64,000 nucleotides of DNA from Sphingobium sp. MI1205 (GTDB lineage Bacteria; Pseudomonadota; Alphaproteobacteria; Sphingomonadales; Sphingomonadaceae), in the NCBI RefSeq assembly GCF_001563285.1, contig NZ_CP005188.1, positions 377,501-441,500 of the forward strand, given 5' to 3'. The notes below the pieces were generated by a model that saw nothing but the letters and a program-made list of their open reading frames with translations, did no database searches and was not told the origin of the DNA. Positions 17,201 to 27,116 of this stretch are shown in pieces. Within the stretch, counting starts at the first letter, position 1; each line of letters starts with the position of its first letter. A program made the translations under genes and the position numbers.

Positions 17201-18003
17201 CCGTTTACGAGATACCTCGTAAGCGCATCAACATTCCTGCATTGAGCCGTCTGCTTAAGGCCGATGAAGAGCCGGGTGAGCGGCCGATCACTTTGACCAA
17301 GCCCGACGAATTTGTATTAGTCATTGATGAAATCAATCGGGCTAACATATCAAAGGTATTTGGAGAGCTGATCACACTCCTGGAGCCGGACAAACGGCTC
17401 GGCATGCCTAACGCTCTGACTGTACGACTGCCGTATTCGAAGGCAGAGTTCGGCGTGCCGGCGAACCTTCACGTCATTGGCACGATGAACACCGCTGACC
17501 GGTCTATTGCATTGCTCGATACTGCTCTCCGTCGCCGCTTTAAATTTCGCGAGATTGCCCCTAACCCCCAGCAGCTCAAGAATGCTGCAGCAGCAACGAA
17601 CATGCCTCTCGTCGAGATATTGAGGACAATAAACGATCGCATTGAATATCTGGTCGATCGTGAGCACCGTATTGGGCATGCCTTTTTCATGGGCTGCAAA
17701 ACGTCCGACGATGTTATCGATGTGATGCGCGATAAAATCATCCCGCTGCTCCAGGAATATTTCTTCGAAGACTGGAGCCGCGTTCGGATGGTGCTCGGGG
17801 ATGGGTTCATTGGCCAGGAAGTGATCAAGGCTCCTCCGGGTATGGACGGTATGGATCGCGAGCGCTGGTTTGTCCGGGATTTCTACAGTGCTGAGCCGAA
17901 AATTTCGCTCTCGGATGCGTTTGCTCGTCTTCTGGGCAAAGGGGCAATTTTGTCAGCGGTCAACGAGGATGACGAGCCCGACGCGGAGAACGACGTCGCA
18001 TGA
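14293..18003 (+). CDS. mcrB: McrB-like AAA+ GTPase with two EVE-like modules
   Basis: A 1,236-residue restriction translocase, far longer than E. coli McrB (459 residues). The first 530 residues are unassigned. EVE-like module 1 starts with KPIWLVTSRDG at about 547 and runs to about 660. The motor begins with NLILYGPPGTGKTYST (Walker A near 716-723). A second EVE-like module (LSICRFWKMGLGAI to YEIPRKRINIPALSRLL, about 827-977) is inserted before the Walker B region FVLVIDEINRANISKVFGEL (about 1005). GTMNTADRSIALLDTALRRRF is the McrB signature. EVE domains bind modified bases such as methylcytosine, so these modules probably choose the target. The start codon appears to be TTG. It overlaps mcrC by ATGA. 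Confidence 0.85.
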   Translation: MQEAEFKAWLAERGANTESGRNTRAHAVRTIENNLSALGSPHSDLADAWQADKFVHLRQRLKAMQADFQNGGSDFKILMPQSERPLNRLASWRSWLGQYGQFLGGAVLGDRYADAIRLHVLENYIEPAREREEDSVEVLVRDVNAALGLKEAWPNICQALAGRKFREMADVRLAERVGANISPATVLRFDLAANDGDIEGELRQRYGVPLVDTAKILAFGLPDGRQLAWERTVSVAQIWIEDSVDRESCPLPIHRTYLPTQARHSNLPPRLKHRAANGHRPRPVLIVRPADAMQIVELLDWYDDAGPYVDRDWLDRLRSEFLERHPGFVSFEDGASYASNEGSKRRNLVEYAQALVGQLTGEAKDEPSLGSSLLDLLVGKAGVPCELLDWRVINIVQALRTDNPGVVEQAAEDLAQAGDDVAGVMAFVGATWPLMLPHAQANPYAESRTISTMLRALIAPEGMFGIRSTPTDNACWMLTGSPAFEPNPLSEGELAGVMRLVRTVERLMRDEWQWAPRDLWDVQGFVWETCQKRLPEPAAEVSVMTDEKPIWLVTSRDGEADGFASFVERGTWHLLYDSDSKYNHMVREMQPGDRIVLRDYLPNQRNAPFETNGKPVSAMRIRATGIVRGDGEDGCQVQVDWTPLPEPLLWWLYTNNDTIWRLPLEREAARKLAAFIFEGEAQDIAWFLNLPFWRDRLNASQDDNMMLNPTNLILYGPPGTGKTYSTAREAVRLCVGSADFAETAEGRAALMARYRQLEAEKRIAFVTFHQAYDYENFVEGLRPDEDAEEQGAGFRLKPYPGILREICALAEHARKKAEAGESGRAIDLSICRFWKMGLGAIRQEEEVYEAALKDEYIALGWGRAEDWSDDRFSTVEAIKSHWLSLFPESQEPSNWTQTHRFRNDMAIGDIVIVPFGNSAFRAVGQIVGDYEFIPEAEGYFAHRRKVKWLMTADEPLPLDVIIDGNFTMRTVYEIPRKRINIPALSRLLKADEEPGERPITLTKPDEFVLVIDEINRANISKVFGELITLLEPDKRLGMPNALTVRLPYSKAEFGVPANLHVIGTMNTADRSIALLDTALRRRFKFREIAPNPQQLKNAAAATNMPLVEILRTINDRIEYLVDREHRIGHAFFMGCKTSDDVIDVMRDKIIPLLQEYFFEDWSRVRMVLGDGFIGQEVIKAPPGMDGMDRERWFVRDFYSAEPKISLSDAFARLLGKGAILSAVNEDDEPDAENDVA

Positions 18004-19331
18004 CGCATCTCCACGTGCCCGAGTGGGGACGAGTAGCAATCGGTCCAGATGGCTTTTCCCTGGCCCAGGCTGAGGCGCTGCTTTCTGCCGCTCGGGCACA
18101 TCCGATGGGTGGAGAGGATGGGAGCGCCATCCTGACCGATCATCGTCACCACCTGCGGGCCAAACAGATGGTGGGCGTCATCGCCGCACCAGGTTGCAGC
18201 TTAGAAATCTTGCCGAAAGTCGATCCTGAGGCCGAACTGGGCGATCTCCCGACGGTTCGGTCCCGCCTGATTTCCTTGCTGGACTTGGCGCTGGGGCTGA
18301 ACTTGGCGGACGGCGCTCAGGCCGCCATGGCTCATGGTGCGGAAAACCTGCTCGACATCTTGATCCGCCTTTTCGCGCAGCGGCTTCTAGCCCTGGCTCG
18401 CCGAGGCTTGCCCCGGGCCTATCAGGCTCGAGCTGAGGATCTTCCGACACTGCGGGGGAAGCTCAATATCGTCCGCCAGCTGACAGTTCATGTGGGCCGT
18501 CCGGATCGGCTCGCCTGTCGCTTCGATGTGCTGTCCAGCGACATACCGCTGATGCAGGTGATGAAAGCAGCCGTGGTCTTTCTTTCTCGGTTGGCCCGCG
18601 CGCACGACACGCGCCGACTGCTAGAAGAACTGCGCTTCGTTCTGGCAGATGTCGCAGATGTGCCTATTTCCGCACTCCCCTGGGAGAAAGTCAGGATCGA
18701 TCGCACCAGCCAGCGGTGGGAAACTGTCTTTGCTTTGGCGAAATTGCTGCTCAGGCGTGATTGGCAGGGAACGGCTTACGATCGTCGATCACACAACGGC
18801 ATAACGCTGCTCTTTCCGATGAATGACCTATTCGAAGCAGCGGTCGCTGCCCTGCTACGACGGGCTTTGTCAGGAAGCGGCATCAGCGTCGTGGAGCAGG
18901 GAGGCCTTCGTCATTGCTTGGGCGAATGGACAAAAGATGAGGATTGTGAGGGCCACGTGTTCCAAACACGACCTGATATCCTTCTTCGCCGTGGAGGGAA
19001 GGATCTCGCCATTATCGACACCAAATGGAAATGCCTCGCCCAGGATGTTTCGGTCGCGAAGAGGGGGGTGGCTCAAGGTGATGTGTACCAGATGATGGCC
19101 TATTCGCGGCTCTATCGGTGCGATCGCCTGATGCTACTCTATCCCGCAGTCGCGGGGAGCGGAACAATCCTCAGCCGCCGCTTCGGCATAGCGGGGGGGC
19201 GAGAAATGCTGGCGCTCGGATTAGTTGATTTGACGGCGCAGATGAACCTCGTCCAAAACGAATTGAAAAAACTGATTTTCGACTTTCTGCCTCGTGAACT
19301 CGAGAGTGATCTGAAGTTGGCTACAGCATGA
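18000..19331 (+). CDS. mcrC: McrC-like nuclease subunit
   Basis: A 443-residue McrC protein. The N-terminal part (VPEWGRVAIG…AGVIAAPGCSLEILPKV-like region, residues 1-75) docks onto the McrB ring in the family. The C-terminal PD-(D/E)XK nuclease is seen as FQTRPDILLRRGGKDLAIIDTKWK (about 321-344), with Asp and D-T-K as catalytic residues, followed by DVYQMMAYSRLY, the usual QxxxY helix. It overlaps mcrB by ATGA, so the two are co-translated. The complex would cut DNA whose bases are recognised by the McrB reader modules. Confidence 0.85.
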   Translation: MTHLHVPEWGRVAIGPDGFSLAQAEALLSAARAHPMGGEDGSAILTDHRHHLRAKQMVGVIAAPGCSLEILPKVDPEAELGDLPTVRSRLISLLDLALGLNLADGAQAAMAHGAENLLDILIRLFAQRLLALARRGLPRAYQARAEDLPTLRGKLNIVRQLTVHVGRPDRLACRFDVLSSDIPLMQVMKAAVVFLSRLARAHDTRRLLEELRFVLADVADVPISALPWEKVRIDRTSQRWETVFALAKLLLRRDWQGTAYDRRSHNGITLLFPMNDLFEAAVAALLRRALSGSGISVVEQGGLRHCLGEWTKDEDCEGHVFQTRPDILLRRGGKDLAIIDTKWKCLAQDVSVAKRGVAQGDVYQMMAYSRLYRCDRLMLLYPAVAGSGTILSRRFGIAGGREMLALGLVDLTAQMNLVQNELKKLIFDFLPRELESDLKLATA

Positions 19332-19880
19332 TCTGTTTGCGTTCGGTGCGTTGCAACGTCCCCGCGCCAATCTGACCAGAACTTCCGCGGCGCAGGCCCG
19401 GCGCTCCTGCATCGTACTGGAAAGGCTGCCTGGCGGGACAAGAACTAAAATTTGCCGATGCGTAAGTAAATCAACTTTTCGGCAGTAGCTGTCTGTGTAA
19501 CAGATCCGATGTTGGTTTTGTTGGCAGTCGAGAAGGGGGCATTCTGATTGATAGCTGCATCTCGTCAAAGCACCCGCTGGTTTGCGCCATTCACCCAAGC
19601 GCACGGAATTCGAGGCGAATGATGGTGCGACCATTTTTGTCGCTTGATCGTGCCACGCTGAAGCGCATGTCAAGAATCCATCAATTCAGCGCCAGCTGCC
19701 GTCAACCGTCGCTCCCGTACCCTGTATATGGGCGGAGCGTAATCTCGCTCAGATCTTCGTGATCGCTGGCTGCTGGGTAGCGCCACGGAGTTTTTGGCGC
19801 TTACAACCTAGCGGCCGCCCATCGGTGAAATCTCGCATCCGATGAATAATTGGCCTCAGAAACTCTTGAGTTGAAATTGC
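19332..19880. other. 549-base intergenic stretch without a recognised gene
   Basis: No reading frame here resembles a known protein and I see no strong hairpin terminator after mcrC. It must contain the promoter of the following two-gene operon. The ATG at 19881 has only a weak purine-rich ribosome site (TTGAGTTGAAATTGC before it). Confidence 0.4.
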
Positions 19881-22800
19881 ATGACCGCATTGAAGACCAC
19901 GCCGCAGGCGACCATACAGCAGATCCAGACCTTGCTCTCGGAAAGTTACGGATCGGGATTCACGATCTTCAAGGAACTGATTCAAAACGCTGATGATGTT
20001 GGCGCTAGCAGGCTTCTCTTGGCGGGGCACGACGGCTTCCCTGATGCTAACAACGTGCTGCTGCGTGCGCCTGGGATCTTCGTCGCCAATGATGGTCCAG
20101 TGAGTTCGAGCAACTGGGAGGGGCTACAACTAGCTGCCGGTGGCAGTAAGGGTGGTGACGGGCAGGCAGTCGGCCGTTTCGGGTTGGGCCAGAAGGCGCT
20201 TTACCACCTGTGCGATGCATATCCCGTGTTCGCCCGGATCGATGGCGGTCCTCAGCCGACCACGATGATCCTCAATCCGTATGAGGAAATCGCTGAGGCC
20301 GATCACGCCCGCGCATGGAAGTCGCTTTCGGCGAAGGACGAAATGCTCTTGGCTGAGTGGGCCGATGGTCAGGGGATGGCGATGGGGCTCGTGCTTTACA
20401 TCCCGTTGCGCACTGATACGCTGCGGCCCAGTTCTGACTCCCGGATTAGCCTGACCAGAGCGCAATGGAATCCTCGCGACGCATTGAAGGATATTGTAGA
20501 TGGCGAGCAGCTCCACGCCACAATAAGTTGCCTGCGTCACCTCGCGCGGATCGACATCGAATGCCCGGGCGAAATTCCCTGGCGCGCCGAAGTCCAGCCG
20601 GGGGGCACGCGCCTCTCCGGCCCGGGCGATGACGCCCAGCGTCAGATGGAGGCTGCGTTTGGGGGGCGCTTCACTGTAAACGGGAAAGCGTGCGAGGTAC
20701 ATGGCGCCCAGCGCAGCCTCACCGACGGAACGGCTGTGACGCTGAGACAAGAAGATGACTGGCCCTCTGCTTGGACGTTGACCGGGTTGGACAAGGCGAA
20801 AGCCACGCCACATGGAGCTTCGATCATTTGCCGGCACCCGGTAGGTCCTGGTAAGTCCGCGCGGCTACGCATATGGCAGGGTGTCTATCTGCCACTCGGT
20901 GACCCGGCCAAGGACCGCAGTGTCGTACTTGGCGATCCCGCGCTGCCAGGAAATGAAAATGTCGACATCGTCGTCCACGGTGACTTCTTTGTGTCGAGCA
21001 ATCGCGCGAGTATCCTTGTTAACGACGGTAACAGGGGGCAGGACGCGATCAAGCTTCGCTGGAACGAAGCCTTGCAGGCCGAAGCTTCGCTCCCCTGTGT
21101 GCTCGACGCGGTGGCTCAGGCGGTCCTCGGCATCAAAGCCAACAACGATCGCTATGAGCTGATTCGCGCTCTTGGTGAAAGTCGTTGGTGGGGGGAGAGG
21201 GCGAGAGCGATTTGCGGAGGTCGCGCGCTGGTGCGACGACTCGATGGGAGCGATAGCAACTGGCGCATTGAGAAGGCGACGCAGCTGCGCCCTATGCCTT
21301 CTTCCGAGGCAACTCGCCCGCGCCGCCTCACGGAGGCGTGGAAGGGCTTTCTTGATTGGTGCACAGCAAATGAGTTCGTGCTCGCGCAAGGCGTCACGCT
21401 CGGCGAAGCGCGCCCTGCGTGGGAGGATCGGGAGCTGGCCGAGTTGGTAGCCGGCTTCGCCCCAGCATCTCTATCGAGCAAGGATGCCGCCAATACATTG
21501 GTCGAAATTCTCGATTACAATGCCAGCACGAGTGGAGGCGAGATTGGTCCGTTGGCCCGGGCCGCAATGGCGAATGCGTTTCGGGCTGCGATGCACAATG
21601 GTACGAAGTTGGCGCCGATGGCCCAGCTCAGGCGACTGACTTTGCATTTGCCGCACGATCAGGTGCTCGTCCTCCCCAAGTCGGTAACCGATCCGGAGTT
21701 GCTCGCTCGCCTTGCAGAACTTCCAGACACATTGTGCATTCGCGCAGAATGGATAAGCGAGGAGCAGGCGAAGCAAACGCGTAGGCTTGCGCGTGACGAA
21801 GCAGTGTCGTTGCTGGCTGTGCTTGAACCGGTGACCCAGCGGCCAAGCCGTATCTTTGATCAGGCGCTCGCACTGATCGGACTTGTTTTGCAGAACGGCC
21901 CGACGCTTGCCGAACTAGCGCGCGACAGCAAGGCAGCATCGCTGAAGGTCATCCCCGTTGTGCGGGTTGATGATCGAGCAGACATCATGCTCTCCCCCGC
22001 GGAAGTTCTCGATCTCATGCGCGAGAAGCTGCTGTTCCACCACGGCCCCCACTCGCAGCTTGAAAAGCTTGCCAGCGCGATTGTTGAGCCGGTGATCTAC
22101 CACTTGCGGCAGAATATCGCGCTCACCCCGCCGCCGGGCATGTCGCTGGCTTCGTCGAACACGGTATCCGACAAGGTCGCGGTACTGGGGAAAGTTCTGC
22201 AATTCGGGCCGATTTTAGCGCGGGTCGAACTGTTCAAGGAATTGCGCGAACATATGCCCGCACCGCTGATGCGGCGGCTGATAACGGGCGAACCGGGCCT
22301 ACGTGATCAGGTCACGTTGGCGCGGCTTGTCGGCTTGCCTGTGGCACTGGGATCTCTCGTCCATAAATTGATGGCGGATGATGTCTCGATCCGTCTGCTT
22401 GACCCGGCCATCGCCGACAAGCTCGGCCACGAGGAGGCGCGCAAGACCGACATCGAGGATCTCGATCTGGCCTGGCTCGGTGAACAGCTGGTGCGCCGGC
22501 GCAGCTTCGTCGAGCCATTTAGCGAAAATCAGGCTGAAACTTTACTCACGTCGGGCCTCTCGAAAGAAGTCCTGATGCAATTGGCGTTGCACCGGGCGAT
22601 GAATGAGGAGGGACTGCACCGCGCGGACACCCTGCTTCGAGGTGGGCTCAATGCCGTTCCCGTGACCATGCGAAGCCTCGTGCGGAATTTGGACCCTTGG
22701 CCTGATCCGCGCGCGTCTGCCGTGCAAAATGACCTGATAGTCGGATGGAGTCCGCAGCGCCAGGTTAGGCTCGCCCTAGACAGCGCCGAACCGCATCGGT

Positions 22801-25800
22801 TCTGCTCGGAGATAGCCGAGGTGCTGGGCAGTATCGCGTCACTCGAGGATTCGATGGATGCAAATCTGCGTGCACGGGATTGGTTGGCGGTGGATGGGCG
22901 CGGACGGGCGCCGCGCGATGTGCTCGACCTGCCGATCTGCGCTGCCGAAGCGTGGACCCAAGTGATGGCCGCACAGACCCCGGTCCTCCGCGAGCACTTG
23001 TCCCCCGAACTGCTTTCGGCGCTTGATCGCCATCGCCTCGTCGACGATCGAGCGACGGCTTTCCGCCGGGTGCTGCGCGACGCGGCCGAAAGCCGCCTGG
23101 CGGGGTTGATCGTCGATACGTTGAACGGGCGGGCGGATCTGACAAAGCTTGCGCACGCGCGCTGCGAGCTGGCCGAAGGCGCTTGGCCGATCGTTGCTAG
23201 CGCGCTGCGCAACTTTTCGGATGAAGAGGCGCTACGAGGGGTAATGGCCGGCATCCGCTTTGCCGACCCCGATCTCGATGCCGTCGTTGACCAACTCAAT
23301 GCGCTGGCCAGAATCGCCGCGCGCGATGGTCAGGTCGGTGAGGCCGCCCGCAGGTTGTGGCGCGCCGGTTTCGAGAAGCATGCTCCAGACCTGCGTATCG
23401 AAACCGATTTTCTGCCCGCGGATCTGCTTGTGGAGAGCGAGGCCGGTCGTTTTGCGCGTGCCGACGAGTTGGCCCTCTCTGCTTCAGGTGTGGAATCGCG
23501 TGATCTGTTGGCACGGCAATGGCAGTTCGATGTGCCCGCCAATCATTCGCCAGCCGCACTTAGCAAAGAGGTAGCGAGCAGGCCGATCGGGGACATGGTT
23601 GAGGCGCTCTTCAAGCCGTTCCAACCTTTCCATGAACTGCACACTGCTGTGCTAATGGTTCTGGCCATGCTGGGGCGCGACAAGGGCATTCGCCGGGTCG
23701 CTAGCCAATTCATGGGCAATCCCGATTTCGACGACATATGTGCAGACCTTGATGAAAGATCGCGCCGACAGCTGGGCTTGTACGATCCGCTGGCCGACCA
23801 CATGGCGCGCCTGCGCCTGGTCGTAGTTCCGGTGCAGGACGGCCGGGCGCTGGCTCTGTCAGCCGCGGGCACCATCGTGCTGGCTGCGGCCGAGCGTGAA
23901 GGCGCGTTGCTCTATGGCTGTTTAAAGGCGGGCGACGGGTCCCATAATTGGCAGCTGACGATGTCACCGATCGAACCGCGGGATCTAACCCACGCCACGA
24001 ATCTACTGCGCGGTGCTGTGAAGAAGCTCGTCGAACCAATCGGTATGCGAATGCAAAATCAGTCTAGCGCGGTGCTGGCCCAGTTCGATGGCTACCTCGC
24101 TTCCGACCAAGCAACTCTTGACGAACTAATCGCCGACATCCGCGACGGCTTGGCCGAGCGGATCAAGAAGCTGACCCGCGGGACTTATCTCAAATCGGCA
24201 TTAAGCCGCTACGACGACGACCGCAAACAGGGCCGCCACGAACAGGACGATACCGCTGCGCGGCAGCGCGCCAAGGACAATCTGTGGGCAGCGATCTCTC
24301 GCCCGGAGGCAGGCAAGGAATTGCTCGCGTCGGTCCGAGAGAAGATGTTGCGGCGCAACTACGCGCCATCGCGGACGCTGTTTGAGCTCTTCCAGAACGC
24401 GGTCGATGCGGCCCGTCAGAAAGGCCAGCCTTCCGACGTTCGCGTCGAGGCTGAACGCGACGAAACGGGCGCGATTTGCCACCTTCGCTTCATTCACTGG
24501 GGGCGGCCGGTCAACGTGCCGGGCGGCCCGCTGACGCCTGCCCGCTATGCGCGCGATCTCGATAATATGCTCGATCTGGACTCATCTGAGAAGGAAGCCG
24601 ATCACGGCAAGCACGGCCTTGGCTTCAAGACGACCCACATGCTGAGCGACAATGTGGGTGTCGCGAGCGGGCGGCTGCGCTTTCGCATCAAAGGTGGGAT
24701 GATCCCCGAAAAGTGGGAAGATGGCCGCGCTCTTCAGCAGTTGCATAACACCAAAGACGCGCCGGCGACAATCATCGATATGCCGATTTCCCCCGGTCTG
24801 GAGCATGCTGCCGCCGATGCGTGGAACTGCTTCGTTGAGGTCGCACCGTTCCTGCCCGTTACCGCGCCAGAAATCGGCGAAATGGTGATCAAGGACGGCG
24901 GCGAAACCCGTAGTGGCGAAGCCGCCGTCACTGAGGTCGCTCCAGGTATTGCTGCGGTCCAGTATGGCCACGATCAGCGCTCTTTGCGCCTTGATCTTGG
25001 CCGCCAGCATTATCTCTACGTCAAGCTCATCGCGGGTACGCCAGTGCCGTTCGCCAAGGGGTGGAGCCGGCTGTGGAACCTTGCTCCGCTGGATGGCGAG
25101 ACGGTGAACGCCGCGTGGTTGATTGACGGCCGGTTTGAGATGGACCAGGGGCGACGCGGGCTCCATGGTCAGGGAGAAGATAAACGCCGCGCTATGCGCG
25201 CGCTTGGGGGGCCACTTGGTGATCGGCTAGTCGAACTTTTCCAGGGCTGGGACGAGATCGCGCCTATAGCTGGCCTGGCTGTCGATGGCCGTGACGATTT
25301 CTTCGCGCTCTTAATCGACCGTATGATCGACGACACGCGCGACCAACTTGCGCTCGAACTGCATGGGCGAGCTGGGCAGTCTCTTCAAGTTGACGCACTG
25401 CGGGGACTGGCTGCGCTCGTCGATGCATGTCCGGTGGTACCACTGTCCGGAGGCGGTCTGGTTTGCGCTGATGAGGTTGAGGGCGTCTATCGCAATACCC
25501 TAGAAGATCCCGTGACATTGCAGCGCGTTAGAGCTTGGGGCGATTATCTCGGTTTTCACAACCACGCGATAAACGCGGGGTGGGCCGCAAATCTAGAGGC
25601 ACTCGGCTTCGACAAGGTGGCCGGGATCGATCTTGGCGTCCTCGCAGAGAGGCTGTTCTCCGGTGGGGGTGTTGATCCGTTTCGTGCTGCGGCGTTCGGC
25701 ACGGTGTTCAATTCGAGCGAACGCCAGAATTGGCATCCTGAGGAGCGCCAGCGGGCGGAGCGCGCGTTGCGCGATGTTCTACTGCTGCCTGAGGACGGCA

Positions 25801-27116
25801 GCTATGTGCGTTCTAACCAGTTATTGTTCCCGCAAGACACACGCGAGACTCAGGAGGGCGAGACTGAGCGACAGCGCGCCGCCTTTGCGCCCGCCGCGGG
25901 CAGACTTAACTCTGACTATACGGGCAATGCGGTGGAATTTGCTCACCTCGTGCGCGCGCTGGCGGGCTATTCTCAGATCATCGTACGCAAATATCTCGCA
26001 ACCGCTAATCAGGACTCAGCTCGCCTTTTTGCAGCCCTCACCTATTTGGCCGATCGCCCCAGCGAGATTGGTGGGATCGAATGGCTCTCCACCGTCGCCG
26101 ACCTTCAATCTTTGAAAGAATATCGCCAGCTTAGCCGCCAGCAGCAGCTTTCGATCGAGGCCCGACTCGTCAACAACGGCGAAAATCCTACTTCTCCCCA
26201 ATCGGCGTTCGATTTCGAGGATGATGTCGTACGCAGCGCCGAGGCAATCCTTCAAGACGTGGCCTCTTGGTGGGAGGAAAACCGCTTTGCCCTAGTTGCG
26301 CGGCATGATCGCCTCACATACGGCGAGCTCTGCGACCCGGCGGACCTCATCGATATGGATGACGTGGCCTGGTTCACGCTTCTCTCGCTCGGTTCGTTTC
26401 AGACGTTGGGCCGGATCACGCCTCAGCAGTCGCGTGGCTTCATTGAGCGCTGTGTAAACGAAGGGTGGTGGCGCGATCTCGCGACCATCGACGAAAGTGA
26501 TCGCGAATTGAAGCCGTATGTCCAGCGATTGCTCGACTGGACAGAGATCGGCGCGGCAGACGACTATCTCATGTGGCGACGTTGCCTTGGCGATATGTGC
26601 ATGATCGCGAGGCATCTTGAAACCTATCGTGAGATTTTTCTCAATCTACCACAGATGGTGCGCCAGCATGACGACCAACTGGCGCTCCGTGATTTGTTGC
26701 GCCCGTCCAGCAGCCACATCGTCGCCCGGATGGGGCTAGATGCCGCGCCGATCGCCCGGTCCCTCGGTATGGGCGCGAATTGGATCGTGCGTGAGCTGGC
26801 AAGGCGTGGCGTCTATGACGAGGATGATGCGGAAATCGTCCAACCCTTCGCGTGGAGCGCGCGGCTCCGAATCCGCCACTTTGCCAGTGCGATCCGCCTC
26901 GGCGATTTCGAATCCGGCATTGATGAGGGCCGGGCCTTGTATGACGCCGTGCTTGATGAAGTGGGAATCGACCTGCCCTTCGGAACAGACGGCGACTTGC
27001 CGCTAGAACTGCTCAATACCCGTGAACCCGGCCGCGGATGGTTGCCCGCCCGCACCCAAATTCTCGATGGAACCTGGATCGCCCCTGATCTCGATGAGGT
27101 GACGGAAAATGCTTGA
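19881..27116 (+). CDS. Giant protein with two sacsin/Hsp90-like ATPase domains
   Basis: A 2,411-residue protein. Domain 1 (about 1-250) is a GHKL ATPase of the sacsin N-terminal type: FTIFKELIQNADDVGAS carries the Mg-binding Asn, GIFVANDGPVSS replaces the DGxG box, and VGRFGLGQKALYHLCD is the glycine loop. A second GHKL domain begins near 1487: SRTLFELFQNAVDAARQKG, then EADHGKHGLGFKTTHMLSDN (about 1570-1590). The long middle and C-terminal parts are helical and unassigned. It overlaps the SNF2-type helicase gene by 8 bases (ATGCTTGA), so the pair is made together. Sacsin-type ATPase proteins next to helicases occur in predicted defence islands. The exact activity here is unknown. Confidence 0.75.
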   Translation: MTALKTTPQATIQQIQTLLSESYGSGFTIFKELIQNADDVGASRLLLAGHDGFPDANNVLLRAPGIFVANDGPVSSSNWEGLQLAAGGSKGGDGQAVGRFGLGQKALYHLCDAYPVFARIDGGPQPTTMILNPYEEIAEADHARAWKSLSAKDEMLLAEWADGQGMAMGLVLYIPLRTDTLRPSSDSRISLTRAQWNPRDALKDIVDGEQLHATISCLRHLARIDIECPGEIPWRAEVQPGGTRLSGPGDDAQRQMEAAFGGRFTVNGKACEVHGAQRSLTDGTAVTLRQEDDWPSAWTLTGLDKAKATPHGASIICRHPVGPGKSARLRIWQGVYLPLGDPAKDRSVVLGDPALPGNENVDIVVHGDFFVSSNRASILVNDGNRGQDAIKLRWNEALQAEASLPCVLDAVAQAVLGIKANNDRYELIRALGESRWWGERARAICGGRALVRRLDGSDSNWRIEKATQLRPMPSSEATRPRRLTEAWKGFLDWCTANEFVLAQGVTLGEARPAWEDRELAELVAGFAPASLSSKDAANTLVEILDYNASTSGGEIGPLARAAMANAFRAAMHNGTKLAPMAQLRRLTLHLPHDQVLVLPKSVTDPELLARLAELPDTLCIRAEWISEEQAKQTRRLARDEAVSLLAVLEPVTQRPSRIFDQALALIGLVLQNGPTLAELARDSKAASLKVIPVVRVDDRADIMLSPAEVLDLMREKLLFHHGPHSQLEKLASAIVEPVIYHLRQNIALTPPPGMSLASSNTVSDKVAVLGKVLQFGPILARVELFKELREHMPAPLMRRLITGEPGLRDQVTLARLVGLPVALGSLVHKLMADDVSIRLLDPAIADKLGHEEARKTDIEDLDLAWLGEQLVRRRSFVEPFSENQAETLLTSGLSKEVLMQLALHRAMNEEGLHRADTLLRGGLNAVPVTMRSLVRNLDPWPDPRASAVQNDLIVGWSPQRQVRLALDSAEPHRFCSEIAEVLGSIASLEDSMDANLRARDWLAVDGRGRAPRDVLDLPICAAEAWTQVMAAQTPVLREHLSPELLSALDRHRLVDDRATAFRRVLRDAAESRLAGLIVDTLNGRADLTKLAHARCELAEGAWPIVASALRNFSDEEALRGVMAGIRFADPDLDAVVDQLNALARIAARDGQVGEAARRLWRAGFEKHAPDLRIETDFLPADLLVESEAGRFARADELALSASGVESRDLLARQWQFDVPANHSPAALSKEVASRPIGDMVEALFKPFQPFHELHTAVLMVLAMLGRDKGIRRVASQFMGNPDFDDICADLDERSRRQLGLYDPLADHMARLRLVVVPVQDGRALALSAAGTIVLAAAEREGALLYGCLKAGDGSHNWQLTMSPIEPRDLTHATNLLRGAVKKLVEPIGMRMQNQSSAVLAQFDGYLASDQATLDELIADIRDGLAERIKKLTRGTYLKSALSRYDDDRKQGRHEQDDTAARQRAKDNLWAAISRPEAGKELLASVREKMLRRNYAPSRTLFELFQNAVDAARQKGQPSDVRVEAERDETGAICHLRFIHWGRPVNVPGGPLTPARYARDLDNMLDLDSSEKEADHGKHGLGFKTTHMLSDNVGVASGRLRFRIKGGMIPEKWEDGRALQQLHNTKDAPATIIDMPISPGLEHAAADAWNCFVEVAPFLPVTAPEIGEMVIKDGGETRSGEAAVTEVAPGIAAVQYGHDQRSLRLDLGRQHYLYVKLIAGTPVPFAKGWSRLWNLAPLDGETVNAAWLIDGRFEMDQGRRGLHGQGEDKRRAMRALGGPLGDRLVELFQGWDEIAPIAGLAVDGRDDFFALLIDRMIDDTRDQLALELHGRAGQSLQVDALRGLAALVDACPVVPLSGGGLVCADEVEGVYRNTLEDPVTLQRVRAWGDYLGFHNHAINAGWAANLEALGFDKVAGIDLGVLAERLFSGGGVDPFRAAAFGTVFNSSERQNWHPEERQRAERALRDVLLLPEDGSYVRSNQLLFPQDTRETQEGETERQRAAFAPAAGRLNSDYTGNAVEFAHLVRALAGYSQIIVRKYLATANQDSARLFAALTYLADRPSEIGGIEWLSTVADLQSLKEYRQLSRQQQLSIEARLVNNGENPTSPQSAFDFEDDVVRSAEAILQDVASWWEENRFALVARHDRLTYGELCDPADLIDMDDVAWFTLLSLGSFQTLGRITPQQSRGFIERCVNEGWWRDLATIDESDRELKPYVQRLLDWTEIGAADDYLMWRRCLGDMCMIARHLETYREIFLNLPQMVRQHDDQLALRDLLRPSSSHIVARMGLDAAPIARSLGMGANWIVRELARRGVYDEDDAEIVQPFAWSARLRIRHFASAIRLGDFESGIDEGRALYDAVLDEVGIDLPFGTDGDLPLELLNTREPGRGWLPARTQILDGTWIAPDLDEVTENA

